A stretch of DNA of 64,000 nucleotides from Ophioceras dolichostomum (taxonomy: Eukaryota; Ascomycota; Sordariomycetes; Magnaporthales; Ophioceraceae): NCBI GenBank assembly GCA_003049485.1, contig PYST01000007.1, forward strand, positions 124,001 to 188,000, given 5' to 3'. The notes below the pieces were generated by a model, which did not search any database, was not told the DNA's origin, and saw only the letters and a list, made by a program, of their open reading frames with translations. Below are positions 12,041 to 22,952 of this stretch, piece by piece; the first letter of the stretch is position 1, and every line of letters starts with the position of its first letter. The position numbers were made by a program, and so were the translations under genes.

Positions 12041-13156
12041 CTTCGGTGTAAGGCTGAGAGGTACCTGTATGTAGGTGGGTCGGTCGGATGCACGTCGAAT
12101 ACGACTGGGAAGAGAAGAGAAGAAAAACAAAACAAAAGGAAAGATCTGGTTCGGTGAACAAAAGAAGGCTAGGAGAAGAATGCCACGGCCTTTTCCTTGC
12201 AGGATGAGCGAAGGAAATGATTTAAACACCGTGGAAGAAGAAGAGTGAATGAGAGAAGGATTTGGACAGAGGTAAGACGTCGTCAGCACTTCGACATATT
12301 GTTGTCCGTGTTGGCTGCTCACTGGTCTTTATGGCCGATCAGGTCCGGCACCTACGGCTCCCCTGGAAGCCTGCCGCTAATGACGAGGGGTCGGTCGCCC
12401 CACTTCCTGCCTGGAGGCTCGGGGCTGCTCAGCCCCGCTTCCAAGCAACACGAACAGGGCCTGCCCACCCTGCCACCTTCACTTGTTCACTGCATATCTC
12501 CGACAGAGACATCGCACATTGGTTGGACGAGACAACTCGATATCGGGGCGTGAGGTGCCCTTTTGGATAAAACCCGTCACGGGCCTGCAGCCCTGCGGCG
12601 AGAAAGGTGACAAAATAACACCGAAATCAGACAGGGGGGTTTTTCAACCTTCACCTAGTTGCTCATTCAATTCACACGAGCTCACCAGCGCTTCGCGGTT
12701 CTGACGTGCAAGGACAACAACAGCACAGGGTGGGTATGTGGGATTTGTCAAAGGTGTGGTGGGTTGCGGCAACCTAAACCGCGCTTCCTGTCAAAGAACA
12801 TCCCAGTTCAGTGCCGGTCGACCGGCGAAATAATCAGAATCAGGGTCTCTGGCCGAATCATCCGGTCCGTCTTGAGTTGCTTAGCGTGTTCCTTCCTCTC
12901 ACCAGGTTTGCAGGTTGGCGTTGCCTCCCTCACTCGCCGCTCGTGCCTCCGGGGTCTTTGCAAACACCGAGCCGACCCAGTTTCGGGAGCGAGCAGCGTT
13001 CGCCACGCCACAACGAAACCCTTTGAAAAGCGTCACATGACGCGGACTTCGGACACGGAGGTCAAGGTGCACTACTGCCTCAGGCACGACTCGGTTACAT
13101 AAACCGGCATTCGATCCGGAAGCTGGCCAGAATCGGATCTCATCCCGTTCGACGAG
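12041..13156. other. Divergent promoter region, membrane protein / PPM1
   Basis: About 1.1 kb between two gene starts. Frames of up to 167 codons here are low-complexity or overlap the 5' leader of the minus gene. The one clear structure is the inverted repeat at 13030-13043, listed separately. Confidence 0.5.
13030..13043. promoter_or_regulatory. GCGTCA-CA-TGACGC inverted repeat, bZIP-type site
   Basis: Two perfect 6-bp arms, GCGTCA and TGACGC, are separated by two bases, 114 bp before the PPM1 start codon. The half-site TGACG is that of ATF/CREB-type bZIP factors, although the spacing differs from the standard TGACGTCA. Position and symmetry suggest a regulatory site for PPM1 or its divergent neighbour; this is inference. 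Confidence 0.35.
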
Positions 13157-14538
13157 ATGGCCGCCCCGTCTATCCCGAATCTCCTCTCATTGCGAGGGTC
13201 GAGGGGCGGTGGAAGGGGTCGGTTCCCGTCACGAGGGCGAGGCGGCGGGCCCTCCGCCTCCTCCTCCGGGCCGATGCACGATGCTACCATCCAGGGCACC
13301 GATACCGACGCCGCCGTGTCCCGCCTGAGTGCAGTAGAACTGGGCTACTTGGATGATCCGTTTGCCCAGTACTTCGTGCAGAACACTCTCGGGGCTTCGA
13401 GCAGGAGACTACCGATCATCAACAGAGGTAGGTCCGTCCGTTCGTTCGCTCATTGAGGAGCGGGTGAGCGCACAAAGGAGTCGGTCGCATCACGAATTTT
13501 GCCCTCGTCTTACATGACGCTGCATTTATTCAAAGCGCCGGTCTAGCATGAGGCAGCCTTCATCATCATGGGAACCATGGCAAACTAAGACCCTAGGCTA
13601 CTTAACGGGCAGGAACTTACACCCGCACTGCCGGACTCGACATCCTCATCGACCGGTTCCTCACCGTGCCTGAGGGATCGCACCCATCCGTCCAAGAACG
13701 GCAGATCATCTCCCTCGGCGCCGGCACGGACACCAGGGCCCTGCGGCTGCTCTCTCGTGCGGACGTCTACGGCGTGACCTACCACGAGGTCGACTTCCCC
13801 GTCACTTGCACACGGAAGCTGAACATTGTCAAGGCGACGCCAGTCCTGGCGCGACTGCTCGTGAATCCGACCGTGGAAGCGGACGGATCGTGGTGGAGCG
13901 AGACGGCGGAGGGGAACCAGTGCCGGTTCTGGTGCCATGGGTTTGACCTGAGGCAGCTTTCATCGCAATCACCACCACCACCACCACCACAACAACAACA
14001 ACAACAGCAAGACGAAGAAGGATCCATCATCATCACCACCAGCTCACCACCGCCACAAATAACGATGCCCGGCCTTCGCACAGACATCCCCACCCTGCTC
14101 GTCTCAGAGTGCTGCCTCTGCTACCTCGAAACGGCCGAGGCCCGCGCCGTGGTGCGGTGGTTCACAGACCGGCTCCCGAGCCTGGGCCTGCTGCTCTACG
14201 AGCCCACGAAGCCGGACGACCCCTTCGGCAGGACCATGACGGCCAACCTCGCCGCGAGGGGCATCCGCATGCCGACGCTGCTTGAGGAGTACCGGGAGCC
14301 GCGGGACCAGGAGGCGCGCCTGCGGGAGGCCGGGTTCGAGCACGCGGCGCAGATGACGGTCGACCGGGTCTGGGACCGCTGGGTGGGCGAGGAGGAGAAG
14401 GAGCGGGTCGACGCGCTGCAGGGGCTGGACGAGGTGGAGGAGTGGCTGCTGCTGGCTGGGCACTATGTTATTGCGTGGGGGTGGAGGGGGCAGGGGTTTG
14501 GGGAGTGGCAGGGCCTTTCTTCTGCGGTAGGTGGGTAG
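13157..14538 (+). CDS. PPM1: Leucine carboxyl methyltransferase Ppm1/LCMT1 (PP2A)
   Basis: Exons 13157..13427 and 13613..14538 give 398 residues. The enzyme methylates the C-terminal Leu of the PP2A catalytic subunit using S-adenosylmethionine, which governs B-subunit recruitment. Visible features are DPFAQYF and a GTYTRTAGLDILIDRF segment across the splice junction, SAM motif SLGAGTDTR at 124-132, the acidic HEVDFP, and VSECCLCYLE with an LLYEPTKPDDPFGRTM segment later on. The N-terminal 30 residues are Arg/Gly/Ser-rich. Residues about 210-226 form a Pro-Gln homopolymer insertion within the fold, in a place where the domain normally has a short loop. The intron acceptor was chosen because it restores Gly91 of GTYTRT. 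Confidence 0.92.
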
Positions 14539-15213
14539 GTAGGTAGGTGGGTGGTTGCCGTCTTGATGGCCTGTGCTGGCTGACTGCTGGGAGCAAAGCT
14601 CTGGAATGGTGCTATAGGTCCGTTGGCGCAGGGCCAATATTTCAGCTATTTCTTCAGCGGGTGCCATTTCTGCCAGCCCCTAGCGTCATGAAGCGCGGGG
14701 GTGGGGGCAGGCCCAGGAATGGATAGGCTAGGCAGGGCGTGATTTTGGTACGACGGCCTCGCCCAGCCTCTATACCATTGTCTTTCTATCCCAATTTGGT
14801 ATACCCGAGTAACCAAAATAAAATTTACGTCTTTGCGTGGGCAGTCTACCAGACGCGCGATCAAAAAAACATGCAGGTATCATCAGCCTGAAGGAGGGGG
14901 GCGTGGCTGTATCAAGCTTTTCGGTGTACGTTGTCAGAACCCAAAAGACCGGAGTGGGAACAACGCACGGACCAATCGCTGGACTTCATCCCTTCCAACG
15001 ACCGGAACAGCTGAGGCTCTCTGTCGTGTAGGAATCGCATCCGCTAGTCTCCCAATTCACCAATACAAACAAATCTTTCATCATCTTTTTGGACACTCAC
15101 TTTTGGGGTATACATATTCTACTTGATTTATACTTTACTACGTCTTGTATACCTTGGATATTTCTCTTCTCGAAAAGTAGATCGGCTTTCATGCCGAGGC
15201 CAAACTAGCCACG
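14539..15213. other. Intergenic, PPM1 3' end and SPT3 promoter
   Basis: Contains a GTAGG/GGTGG run (14527-14554) that begins at the PPM1 stop, then an AT-richer stretch before the SPT3 start. No gene recognised. Confidence 0.5.
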
Positions 15214-17582
15214 ATGGCCGACAAGGATGGAAAACAGTTCAAGTACAGGCAGGAGATCTCGCAGGTAAGCAGACATTTTTTCTTAGACTCTCTATGGTTA
15301 TTTTTTTGGCGCTTGTCACTGCTGCTTGCTAGGATGAAAGGTGAATATATGCCGCTTCTCGTGACGGGGAGGAGGGGGAGCCGAGCTGGTCCCCTTTGAC
15401 CGGTTGCCCTTTTCGCGCGACCGCGTGTGATTCCCTTTCTTTGCCTGTGCGGTCCTGTCATGATGAATATTATTGGCTCTGGGAGCAAGGATCCCCTGGG
15501 CAATCTAGAAAAATGGAGGAGGGACAGCAGCTGTCGTTGCTCGTTGACGGGTCAGGACGACCTGCCTGCACGTTGGGTGCCTGAGGTGGTACAACCGAAT
15601 ATCTGCCAGCCCCTGGCAACGCGAACGAGCTAGAGGGACAAGGGGTGCTGCAGCGGCCGCCATCGTCGGTAGCCCTCCGGAGTTTCTGTCATCTGAGTAT
15701 GTCTGGATACTGGGCGTCGATTGGTAGACGAGGTGTGCTTGTTGGAAAACCGAATGCAAGATCCCAGACTCGGAGCAGATCCAGAGCACCGAATCACCCA
15801 CCCACCCACCTACCTACCACCTAATATATCTTACCCAGTCGCAACATGACAGGCAGACGAACCCCCTCCTCAACACCCTCCTGAACGCCCTCCTCTCAAC
15901 ACCTTCCACTTTTCAACTTCCACCCGCTGCTGCCCTTCCGCGCTTTTGATTGCCAAACGCCAAAACTTTGGCCACATCGTCCTCTACACATCTTGAGCAA
16001 GCGAAGGCCATTGGCAGGGAGACCTCCCAAAGTTGAATCATTGAACTGCTGCCTCAGCGGGTGCCTTTTTGCCCCAGCGACGTCATCAAACTGCAACTGC
16101 ACCAACACAAACAACATGGCGCCGCGGACCCCGGAGAGTAGTCCCTCCTCCGGGAGCAGCGCGACGCTCGAGGCGGATGCGACAAGCGTCGCCGCCAGCC
16201 AAAGCGACGCGAGCGAGGATTGCCATTCCCCCCAGTCCCCAAGAGTCCCGAACAATGCCCTCGGCGTCGTAAACCCCGCCGGCGCAGCCATTTTTCTCGC
16301 CGCATATAACCCAGCTGTCCTCCCCAAGTACAGTCACGGTCGGGTCGAAAAGTCCGGACCCGACCCGCGCGTGAGTGATGGGGTTGATCTCGCTTGTGAC
16401 TCTTCCTTGAACGAGGAACTGGAGATCGATACGTTCAAAGAGTGCTCAGCAATCGACTTTTTCAAACAGATGATGTACGTCTCCGGAGAGACGGGCGAGC
16501 CTTCCGTCGAGACGACCGGCATAATCGAGGAGATCGTTCGCCAGCAAGTTGTTGAGATTGTAAGTCAGCCTCCCCCAACCCCAATTCCCCGTCCCACACC
16601 CGCGCTTCGTGAGGTCGCCGACCACAAGGCAGACAGACGGAATGCCAGACGGGCCATGACCAGACGGGGTCGACTAACGAACGTGATGAGGAAACTGACA
16701 CCCATCACGCAGCTTCGCAACTGCACCGAGCTTGCCGCCCGGAGAGGCTCCCGCTCAATCTCCATCAACGACCTCATCTTCCAGATCCGCGACGACGCCC
16801 CCAAGGTGTCTCGGCTCCGGACCTTCCTGTCGTGGAAGGACGTGCGCAAGAACGTCAAGGACTCCGACGACAAGGGCGCCGAGCCCGACCTGGGCGCGGG
16901 CGACGATCCTGTCGGCGGCGTCGTCGCCGGCGGGCCCGTCGAGGACACGACCAAGAAGAATAAGAAGGCCAAGGTCGGCCTCCCCTGGGAGCCCTTCTCG
17001 TTCTACAGCCAGGAGGTGCCCGAGCGCGACGACGAGGACGACGAGGAGGAGGAGGAGATGAACCACATCACGCTCCAGCGGCTCCGCAAGGCCGACGAGC
17101 GCACCAAGGTCATGACCCGCGAGGAGTACGTCACCTGGTCCGAGTACCGGCAGGCGTCGTTCACGTACCGGAAGGGCAAGCGGTTCCGCGAGTGGGCTGG
17201 GTTCGGCATCGTGACGGACGGGAGGCCGTCGGACGATATCGTCGACATCCTCGGGTTCCTCACGTTCGAGATGGTGCAGACCCTGACGGAGGAGGCGCTC
17301 AAGCTGAAGGAGCAGGAGGACCTGTGGAAGGAGGGGAAGGGAGTCGGCGGCAGCGGCAGCGGCGCGGGCGCGGGCGGTGCGGACGGCGGCGGCGCCGCTG
17401 CCGGGAGCAAGAAGCGGAAGCTCGCGCAGGGGCTCTTCGACCCGCCCAGCGAGGGGCGCACGCCCATCGAGCCGAGGCACGTCCAGGAGGCGTTCCGGCG
17501 CATGCAGGCCAGGCCGAAGAAGTTGAGGGCTATGCTGAATGGGACCCGTATCGCGCAACATACGGGGCTGAAGCTGGTATGA
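15214..17582 (+). CDS. SPT3: SAGA complex subunit Spt3
   Basis: Exons 15214..15264, 16470..16559 and 16713..17582 give 336 residues, matching the roughly 337 of yeast Spt3. Spt3 sits in SAGA in the nucleus and helps load TBP. Exon 1 encodes MADKDGKQFKYRQEISQ, the start of the first histone fold; exon 2 continues MMYVSGETGEPSVETT; exon 3 continues LRNCTELAARRGSRSI, LIFQIRDDAPKVSRLRTFLSWKDVRKNVKD and the conserved EYVTWSEYRQASFTYRKGKRF region. An acidic run and a Gly-rich linker are lineage-specific. The first intron is 1205 nt, far longer than any other in the window; it is required because exon 1 and exon 2 sequences are contiguous in other fungal Spt3 proteins. Its 3' part is open in frame with exon 2 (see the next entry). 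Confidence 0.9.
16116..16469 (+). other. Candidate alternative first coding exon inside SPT3 intron 1
   Basis: An ATG at 16116 in good context (CAACATGGC) opens 118 codons that run without a stop into SPT3 exon 2 in the correct frame. The encoded stretch begins MAPRTPESSPSSGSS and ends DFFKQ before MMYV. Third positions are strongly GC-rich over most of its length, as in real exons here, and upstream DNA (15840-16110) is pyrimidine-rich like a promoter or leader. A transcript from here would replace the first histone-fold helix of Spt3 with an unrelated Ser/Pro/Ala-rich N-terminus. The alternative is chance openness within a long intron. No protein family was recognised. Confidence 0.4.
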
Positions 17583-18590
17583 TCACTTTCTTGGGTTCTT
17601 CCCCTCTTCGTCCATTGCATGACTCCCTTCTGGGTCTATCCTGTATGCTAACTTGGCCGTCCCCTTCTAGTTCTGATCGGACCATGTCTATGTTTCTATG
17701 GTATTAAATTCCTTACATTCGCGGGTGCTCTTCTGGATCAGGGCAGGCGTTGGATGGGCTTGGAGTTTCCCTTGGACTGGTGGTTTCCGGGATTTTTGAG
17801 GCGGCGAACTGGTGGACGGACCCTCAGTCCTGACGCTGTCGCACCAGACATTTTTATGAATTTTGTTTCCCCTATTGCGTCACCAACAGCACGAGAAGCG
17901 AAGTATTCTCATTCACCTCGACCAGCGCCCGGGGGCATATGCGTCAGAAAAGCAAAGCATGCATTATGTGCAAATGTGTATGTATATGTGATGTTGTGCG
18001 TTAGGAATGACCCCAGCGCTGTGTATGCCACGCTATCAAGAGGAGAAACCCTCGGAATAAACAAACATGATGGGAGGGAGATGCAAAATCTCCTGTCATT
18101 AAAAAAAAAGGAGAGAGAGAGAGAGAGAGTTGGCTGTTCTCGCTGTCTGCCAAAACGATCGAAGTAGGGAAATACAAGCCAATCAATCCCAGACGAGACC
18201 TATGGAAAATAAAAGCGAAAACCGCAGAAGAACAAAAAATATCCTGGAAGAGCGGCTTGGTTGCCATCGTCTTCTTACGTACTTTGCTTCTTCCAATTAC
18301 TACTCCTGACGAAACCACGGCCCATTTTCGGTTTGTTTACGTCTGTGTGCTTTTGAAAGGATGCACCCACCCACGCACCAACCAACCCAGCCAGAACAAA
18401 ACCATGTTTTTTGTTTTTTTGTCACTGCATCAAACCGCCTAGAAATGGCCGGGCCGATCGATCGATCAAGCAACCTAGAAGAATGCAAGGGAATGAGAGG
18501 GTGGATGGATGGATGAATGAGGCAGAAGAGGAGCCCCTAGTCTCCTCTCCTCTCCTCCCCCCTTCCTTAGGTAAGTAGGTACCAGGGTAC
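17583..18590. other. Intergenic between convergent SPT3 and RING genes
   Basis: About 1 kb between two 3' ends, AT-richer than the genes. It includes the A9/(GA)n tract at 18101-18129 and TAGG-type units near 18568-18590. No gene recognised. Confidence 0.5.
18110..18129. repeat. (GA)n microsatellite
   Basis: A GA-dinucleotide run of about ten units directly follows a run of nine A residues (18101-18109), in the 3' intergenic region between SPT3 and the RING gene. Confidence 0.9.
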
Positions 18591-21500
18591 TCAGGGCACG
18601 AAAATCCGACTAAAGCTGTTGACGTCCCTCCGACAGCACACGCACTTGTCGAAGTTGTTCATGGCCAACGACACGCGGCAGTCGTCGCACAGGCTCAGGC
18701 ACCGGCACGGCCACACGATGATGGTGCGCGCCGCGCTGTGGCACACCACGCACTGAGGGCCGTCCGGCCCCAGGCCCGGCGCGCCCGTCGCCCAGCTGCT
18801 GCCGTCGGCTGTTGTGGTCTCCGCACCGCCGCCAGAGCCGGAGCCGGAGCCGGAGCCGAGGCCATCGCCATTCTCCCCCCCGCCACCGCTGCGTGCGGCG
18901 GCGGCGGCAGCGCGCTGAGACAGGAGGATCTGCTCCAGCAGGTCCGCCTCTTCGTCGGGTGTCATCTTCTGCGACGCTGCGTGATGGGGGTGGTGGGCGT
19001 AGGGGAATGGTGGCCGTTGGTGGGGGTACATGGCGTGGCCGCTGCCGCTGCCGCTACTGCCACTGCCACCTCTTGTGGGCGGCAGGAGGACCTGTGCGCG
19101 CTGACGCGTAGCGATGCGGGCGTATCGGCTGCGCGTCACGACGCCGTCGGCTGCCAGGTGCGCTGCCAGCGCGCGGGCCTCGTCGTGCTCCTCTGGCGAG
19201 CGCGGGTGGAGCAGCCGGGCTAGGTCGGCCATGGCCAGGGGGCTGTCCAGCATGGGCGAGGACTCGCGAGTGCTGCGAGTGCTGCTGCTGCTAGTGCCGC
19301 CGGTGGTGTTTTGCTGCCATGTCCAGGCTGGCTGCGATGAGGCCTGCGTTGGCGTGCGCTGGCCATCGTCGTCCCCTTCCTCGTCAGACTCCCAGTCGCC
19401 TGCCGACGAGAGCAGTTCTTCTGCGTCGGCAGCAGTGGTGGTCGTTATGACGCTCGTGGCGTCGAATTCGGGATCGTCGTCGTCGTCTGCTATTTCGACT
19501 CCGTCCCGGTTGAGTCGTGGCGGTGGTTGGTAGTCGCCGCTGCCGTCGACCTCGCCCCACCAGCCGCCCCTGAGCCACCAGCGGTACAGCAAGGAGGAGG
19601 CATCCTGCTCTTCGTGCAGCTGGTTTCGCACGATGACTTCCAGGTCAACATTCTCCTTACGGGGGACGTACGCCTGTCCCGTCGTGCCCTGCAGCCACTC
19701 ACCTACCAGCTGGCCCCTAGCGCCCCGGACGCCGTCCACGCCGTTGAACCCGCCACTAGCACCTCCGCGAGCACGGTCTGCACCGGCCCTGTCGCGGGCA
19801 CCCCGGGGCTTAGGGTGGTGCTGCGTAAGGTTGCGGAGGAAGCGGGGCGGGTTTAGACCCAGGCGTGCGAGGATCCTGCACGTGGCCAAGGCTCCAACCA
19901 CGCCGACAAAGCGGCATGTATGCATCAGGTACTCCATAGCCATCAGCCAGCGGCCGCTCCGCTCAGCTGCGCCGATCCCGTCGCGAAATGGACGGACGCG
20001 CTCGCCCGTGCGCGTCCTGGCCACCTTCTGGTCCGCCCGTTCTCGGGAGTAACCGTTGGAGGCAACAGCGCCGCCGAACCCGCCGCCGAGTCCATTCCGC
20101 TGGCTCTGGACGACAGGCACAAGTCCCATCGCCCCGTTAGAGTCGTAGCGCGGACCCGAAATCCACTGCATACGCAGCTGCTCGAACTCGCGCAGCCGCT
20201 CCTCCTCGAGCCACGTGTTGCGCTTGAGGTTAACGCGCCGGTCCTCGTTGAGGTACACAGCCTCGCTAGCCATCGTTATGGCCCCGACACCGGCCCTGAG
20301 AAGGGCGGTGTAGAAGTCCATCTCCATCGTGATGCGGATGTCCGAGAGCGTGATGTTGGCCTGCATATTACCATGCGCCTGCCGCAGGCGGTTGATGAAT
20401 GAGCTGTCATCTGCTGGACCATCTGCTGCTGCACCCGCCGCCGCTGCCGCCGCCGAGGTGGTTGCTGGCTCCGGAGGCGACAGTGCGGCCAGCACCAGGG
20501 CCAGCGAGTATATGGTGCCGCATATCAATATGCCGCCGAGCACAAGCACGTGAGGGATGTAGCCGATGATGCAGACGGTAGGAAACCGCAACAGCCCCTG
20601 ACGGGAAGGGTCCTCGAGCGAGAAAGTGACTGCACTCCATATTATAGAGCCCATGAAACAAATGGCGTAGAAGCCAGTGCTAGCCAGTCGGACCTTGGAC
20701 TGCATGTTGAGAATCCCCAGGATGTGGCTGGTGACGTGGCTCATCGCGGAGAGGAAGGCAACCAGCAGCACCTCAGGCGGCGTGTTCGCCCGCTTCATGA
20801 TCATGGATCGGGTGATGGCGATGCTAGCGCCGATGCTACCCCCAGAAGGCAGCGGAGCGTTCGCCGCCACCACAGTCGCCGCTGCCGCGGTCGCAGCCGC
20901 CGACGTCGCGGTCTCCGAGGCGGACGTGAACAGACCCCAACCCAACTGATTGCTGATGGCGGCGTCCGCCTCCGCGAACGCCAGCGAGTGCTCGAAGAGC
21001 GTCATGCCGGTCTCAGCGGCGACGGACCGGCCTTGGACGGCACAGGACACGGTCTCGAGAAACTGGCTGAGGCAGAAAGTGCCGAAGAGCGGCCAAAGCA
21101 AGGCCAGGGATCCGCGCAGCTCTGACGTGGAGGCGGGATCAGAGGGGACCATGCGCACGGCGAGGCAGGACTGCTTGTCCGATGCGCCAAGGAGCAGTGC
21201 TGAGCTCAGCACGTGCAGGAAGCCCCCGGACTGCGAGAACATCAGCTCCGAGCTCTTGTTGGCGTCACCCCACCGCATCTCGGCGAAGTCGGGCGACGTC
21301 TGACATTGGATGGACTGCAGCAACGTCCTGGCCTGGGAGAGCAGGAGAAGCACCGGCAGAGCACGGAGAGCAATCCGGACGGGGAGCCGCAGCCGGAGGC
21401 GCCGCCTGTTCACGGCGAAGATGTGTGTCCGGTTCAGAACGACCGCCATGGCGATGCAGCACAGCGCCCACTTGCTCGTAGCATAGCCGAACACGCTGCC

Positions 21501-21953
21501 CAGCCCTCTAGCACCCTCAAGCGAGAACCTCGACGCGGCAGCCGATGCCGAGGCAGCAGACGCAGCAGCAGACGCGGCTCCGGCAGCAGCGGCGGCGGCA
21601 AGATCGGGATTGGCGGACTCCGCGGCGGTGGTGGTCGCGTCGACGACAAAGCCACTGACGCCTGCGATGCCGCCGCCTGCCGCCGCACCACCGGTCGTGG
21701 CCTCGGGGATCACGCGCTGGCCGAACCCGTCGACGGCGTCCGGGATCGACATGAACGAGCCGAGCCTGCCGAGCTTCATGACCATCCTCGGCCCGGCCAG
21801 CACCAGGTCCTCAATGGACGGAGCGAGCCGCGTCATGTTAAGATACGGTATGTGCTGAGCCGTCCACGCTGTGAAGTTGTGCCAGACGCTCGAGTTGTCC
21901 ATCGTCACGCCCACTGCCGCGCCGGCCGGGTTGACGACCGCGGCACCAGCCAT
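18591..21953 (-). CDS. Multi-pass membrane RING E3 ubiquitin ligase, Asi1/Asi3-like
   Basis: A single uninterrupted frame of 1120 residues. The C-terminus (1068-1120) is a C3HC4-type RING with Cys pairs CVVC, CRCLSLCDDC and CVCC, closing with SFSRIFVP at the very end. This terminal position and the WPCRCLSLCDDCRVSL signature resemble yeast Asi1/Asi3, inner-nuclear-membrane ligases that degrade mislocalised membrane proteins. Hydrophobic spans lie near residues 161-180, 193-211, 280-302, 427-445 and 455-490. Between them and the RING are long Gly/Ser/Ala-rich and acidic stretches. An N-terminal lumenal segment carries NSS and NFT sequons. The Asi assignment rests on architecture and RING style, so another fungal membrane RING family is possible. 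Confidence 0.85.
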   Translation of the reverse strand: MAGAAVVNPAGAAVGVTMDNSSVWHNFTAWTAQHIPYLNMTRLAPSIEDLVLAGPRMVMKLGRLGSFMSIPDAVDGFGQRVIPEATTGGAAAGGGIAGVSGFVVDATTTAAESANPDLAAAAAAGAASAAASAASASAAASRFSLEGARGLGSVFGYATSKWALCCIAMAVVLNRTHIFAVNRRRLRLRLPVRIALRALPVLLLLSQARTLLQSIQCQTSPDFAEMRWGDANKSSELMFSQSGGFLHVLSSALLLGASDKQSCLAVRMVPSDPASTSELRGSLALLWPLFGTFCLSQFLETVSCAVQGRSVAAETGMTLFEHSLAFAEADAAISNQLGWGLFTSASETATSAAATAAAATVVAANAPLPSGGSIGASIAITRSMIMKRANTPPEVLLVAFLSAMSHVTSHILGILNMQSKVRLASTGFYAICFMGSIIWSAVTFSLEDPSRQGLLRFPTVCIIGYIPHVLVLGGILICGTIYSLALVLAALSPPEPATTSAAAAAAGAAADGPADDSSFINRLRQAHGNMQANITLSDIRITMEMDFYTALLRAGVGAITMASEAVYLNEDRRVNLKRNTWLEEERLREFEQLRMQWISGPRYDSNGAMGLVPVVQSQRNGLGGGFGGAVASNGYSRERADQKVARTRTGERVRPFRDGIGAAERSGRWLMAMEYLMHTCRFVGVVGALATCRILARLGLNPPRFLRNLTQHHPKPRGARDRAGADRARGGASGGFNGVDGVRGARGQLVGEWLQGTTGQAYVPRKENVDLEVIVRNQLHEEQDASSLLYRWWLRGGWWGEVDGSGDYQPPPRLNRDGVEIADDDDDPEFDATSVITTTTAADAEELLSSAGDWESDEEGDDDGQRTPTQASSQPAWTWQQNTTGGTSSSSTRSTRESSPMLDSPLAMADLARLLHPRSPEEHDEARALAAHLAADGVVTRSRYARIATRQRAQVLLPPTRGGSGSSGSGSGHAMYPHQRPPFPYAHHPHHAASQKMTPDEEADLLEQILLSQRAAAAAARSGGGGENGDGLGSGSGSGSGGGAETTTADGSSWATGAPGLGPDGPQCVVCHSAARTIIVWPCRCLSLCDDCRVSLAMNNFDKCVCCRRDVNSFSRIFVP

Positions 21954-22952
21954 TGTTCCGTTTCGTCGCTTGCGTTCGTCTCGAAGGCCGGCCGGCTGGA
22001 AATCCGCGTTGGCTTAGATTCCGAAGCCCTCCCTAAAGAGGGAGGGTAGGAGGAGGAGGTGTTGTGCCGGGCAATTCGTTGGGAGGGGGTTGGTCGGAAT
22101 TGCCGGGTGGGGAGAGGGGGATCGGAGATCGGACACGGGATGATCGTGGAATATCGTCGATCACATGGAGACAGGGACGAGATGCATCATCCTTCACGCG
22201 CCGCGACAGTGCGGTGGATGCGACGACCGAGCTCGAGGGCGTTGCGCTATCGTTTGCGCCTTGCTACCGCGTGTCTCTTGACCGCGATGATGACTTTGCT
22301 GATAGATAAGTAAGGCAGAGGAGGAAGAGGAGGAGACAACTATGCGCCATCGGCTGAGATTGGACGAACATGGAAGGATGATGATGGTGGCCCGCTATAT
22401 CGCCTGGGCAATCGTTATCGTCCACGGCTGGGTGTGGCTGCTCTTGACCGCTTTCAGCGCGTGACGTCTTGCCCACAGTGGACTGGGTTAGTGGGGAACC
22501 ACATGTCAAGCCCGCTATGGCCGAATGCAGACCCGCCCAAACACTCCCAAGGTAAATTTGCATAGCTGGCGTGTCTGCTGTGGCCGAGAGAACATCGACT
22601 ACTTCGAAAACGCTGAAATTCGCAAACGATCTTGCAAGGAAGTTTCAAATGGATTCATCGACGGCTCAAGAATTCAGACGTGATGGGCTTAATCCTCGGA
22701 TTTCTTCATTGTGGCTCTCATGCAGTGAATCACAACTCACACAACTCACATGAGCGCCAGCATCTATGTTTCTCCCTTTCCAACTTACACCGCCCTTATG
22801 AACTCAAGGAAGGCAGAATGACGCGATTCCTACATGTAGCAACAGCTTCAGCTTCAGCAACAAGGCCTCGACCTGGCCGCATTTGAGAACAAATTGGTTT
22901 ATATGTGGTGCCATAAAAGCCTAAGACACAACGCATACCTGCCCTAAACCTT
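21954..22952. other. Intergenic, RING promoter and Izh 3' side
   Basis: About 1 kb. No frame in it looks coding. It should contain the promoter of the minus-strand RING gene. Confidence 0.5.

Noticed and set aside
21213..22049. 278-codon plus-strand frame opposite the RING gene
   Set aside because: Arg/Gly/His-rich shadow of a low-complexity exon.
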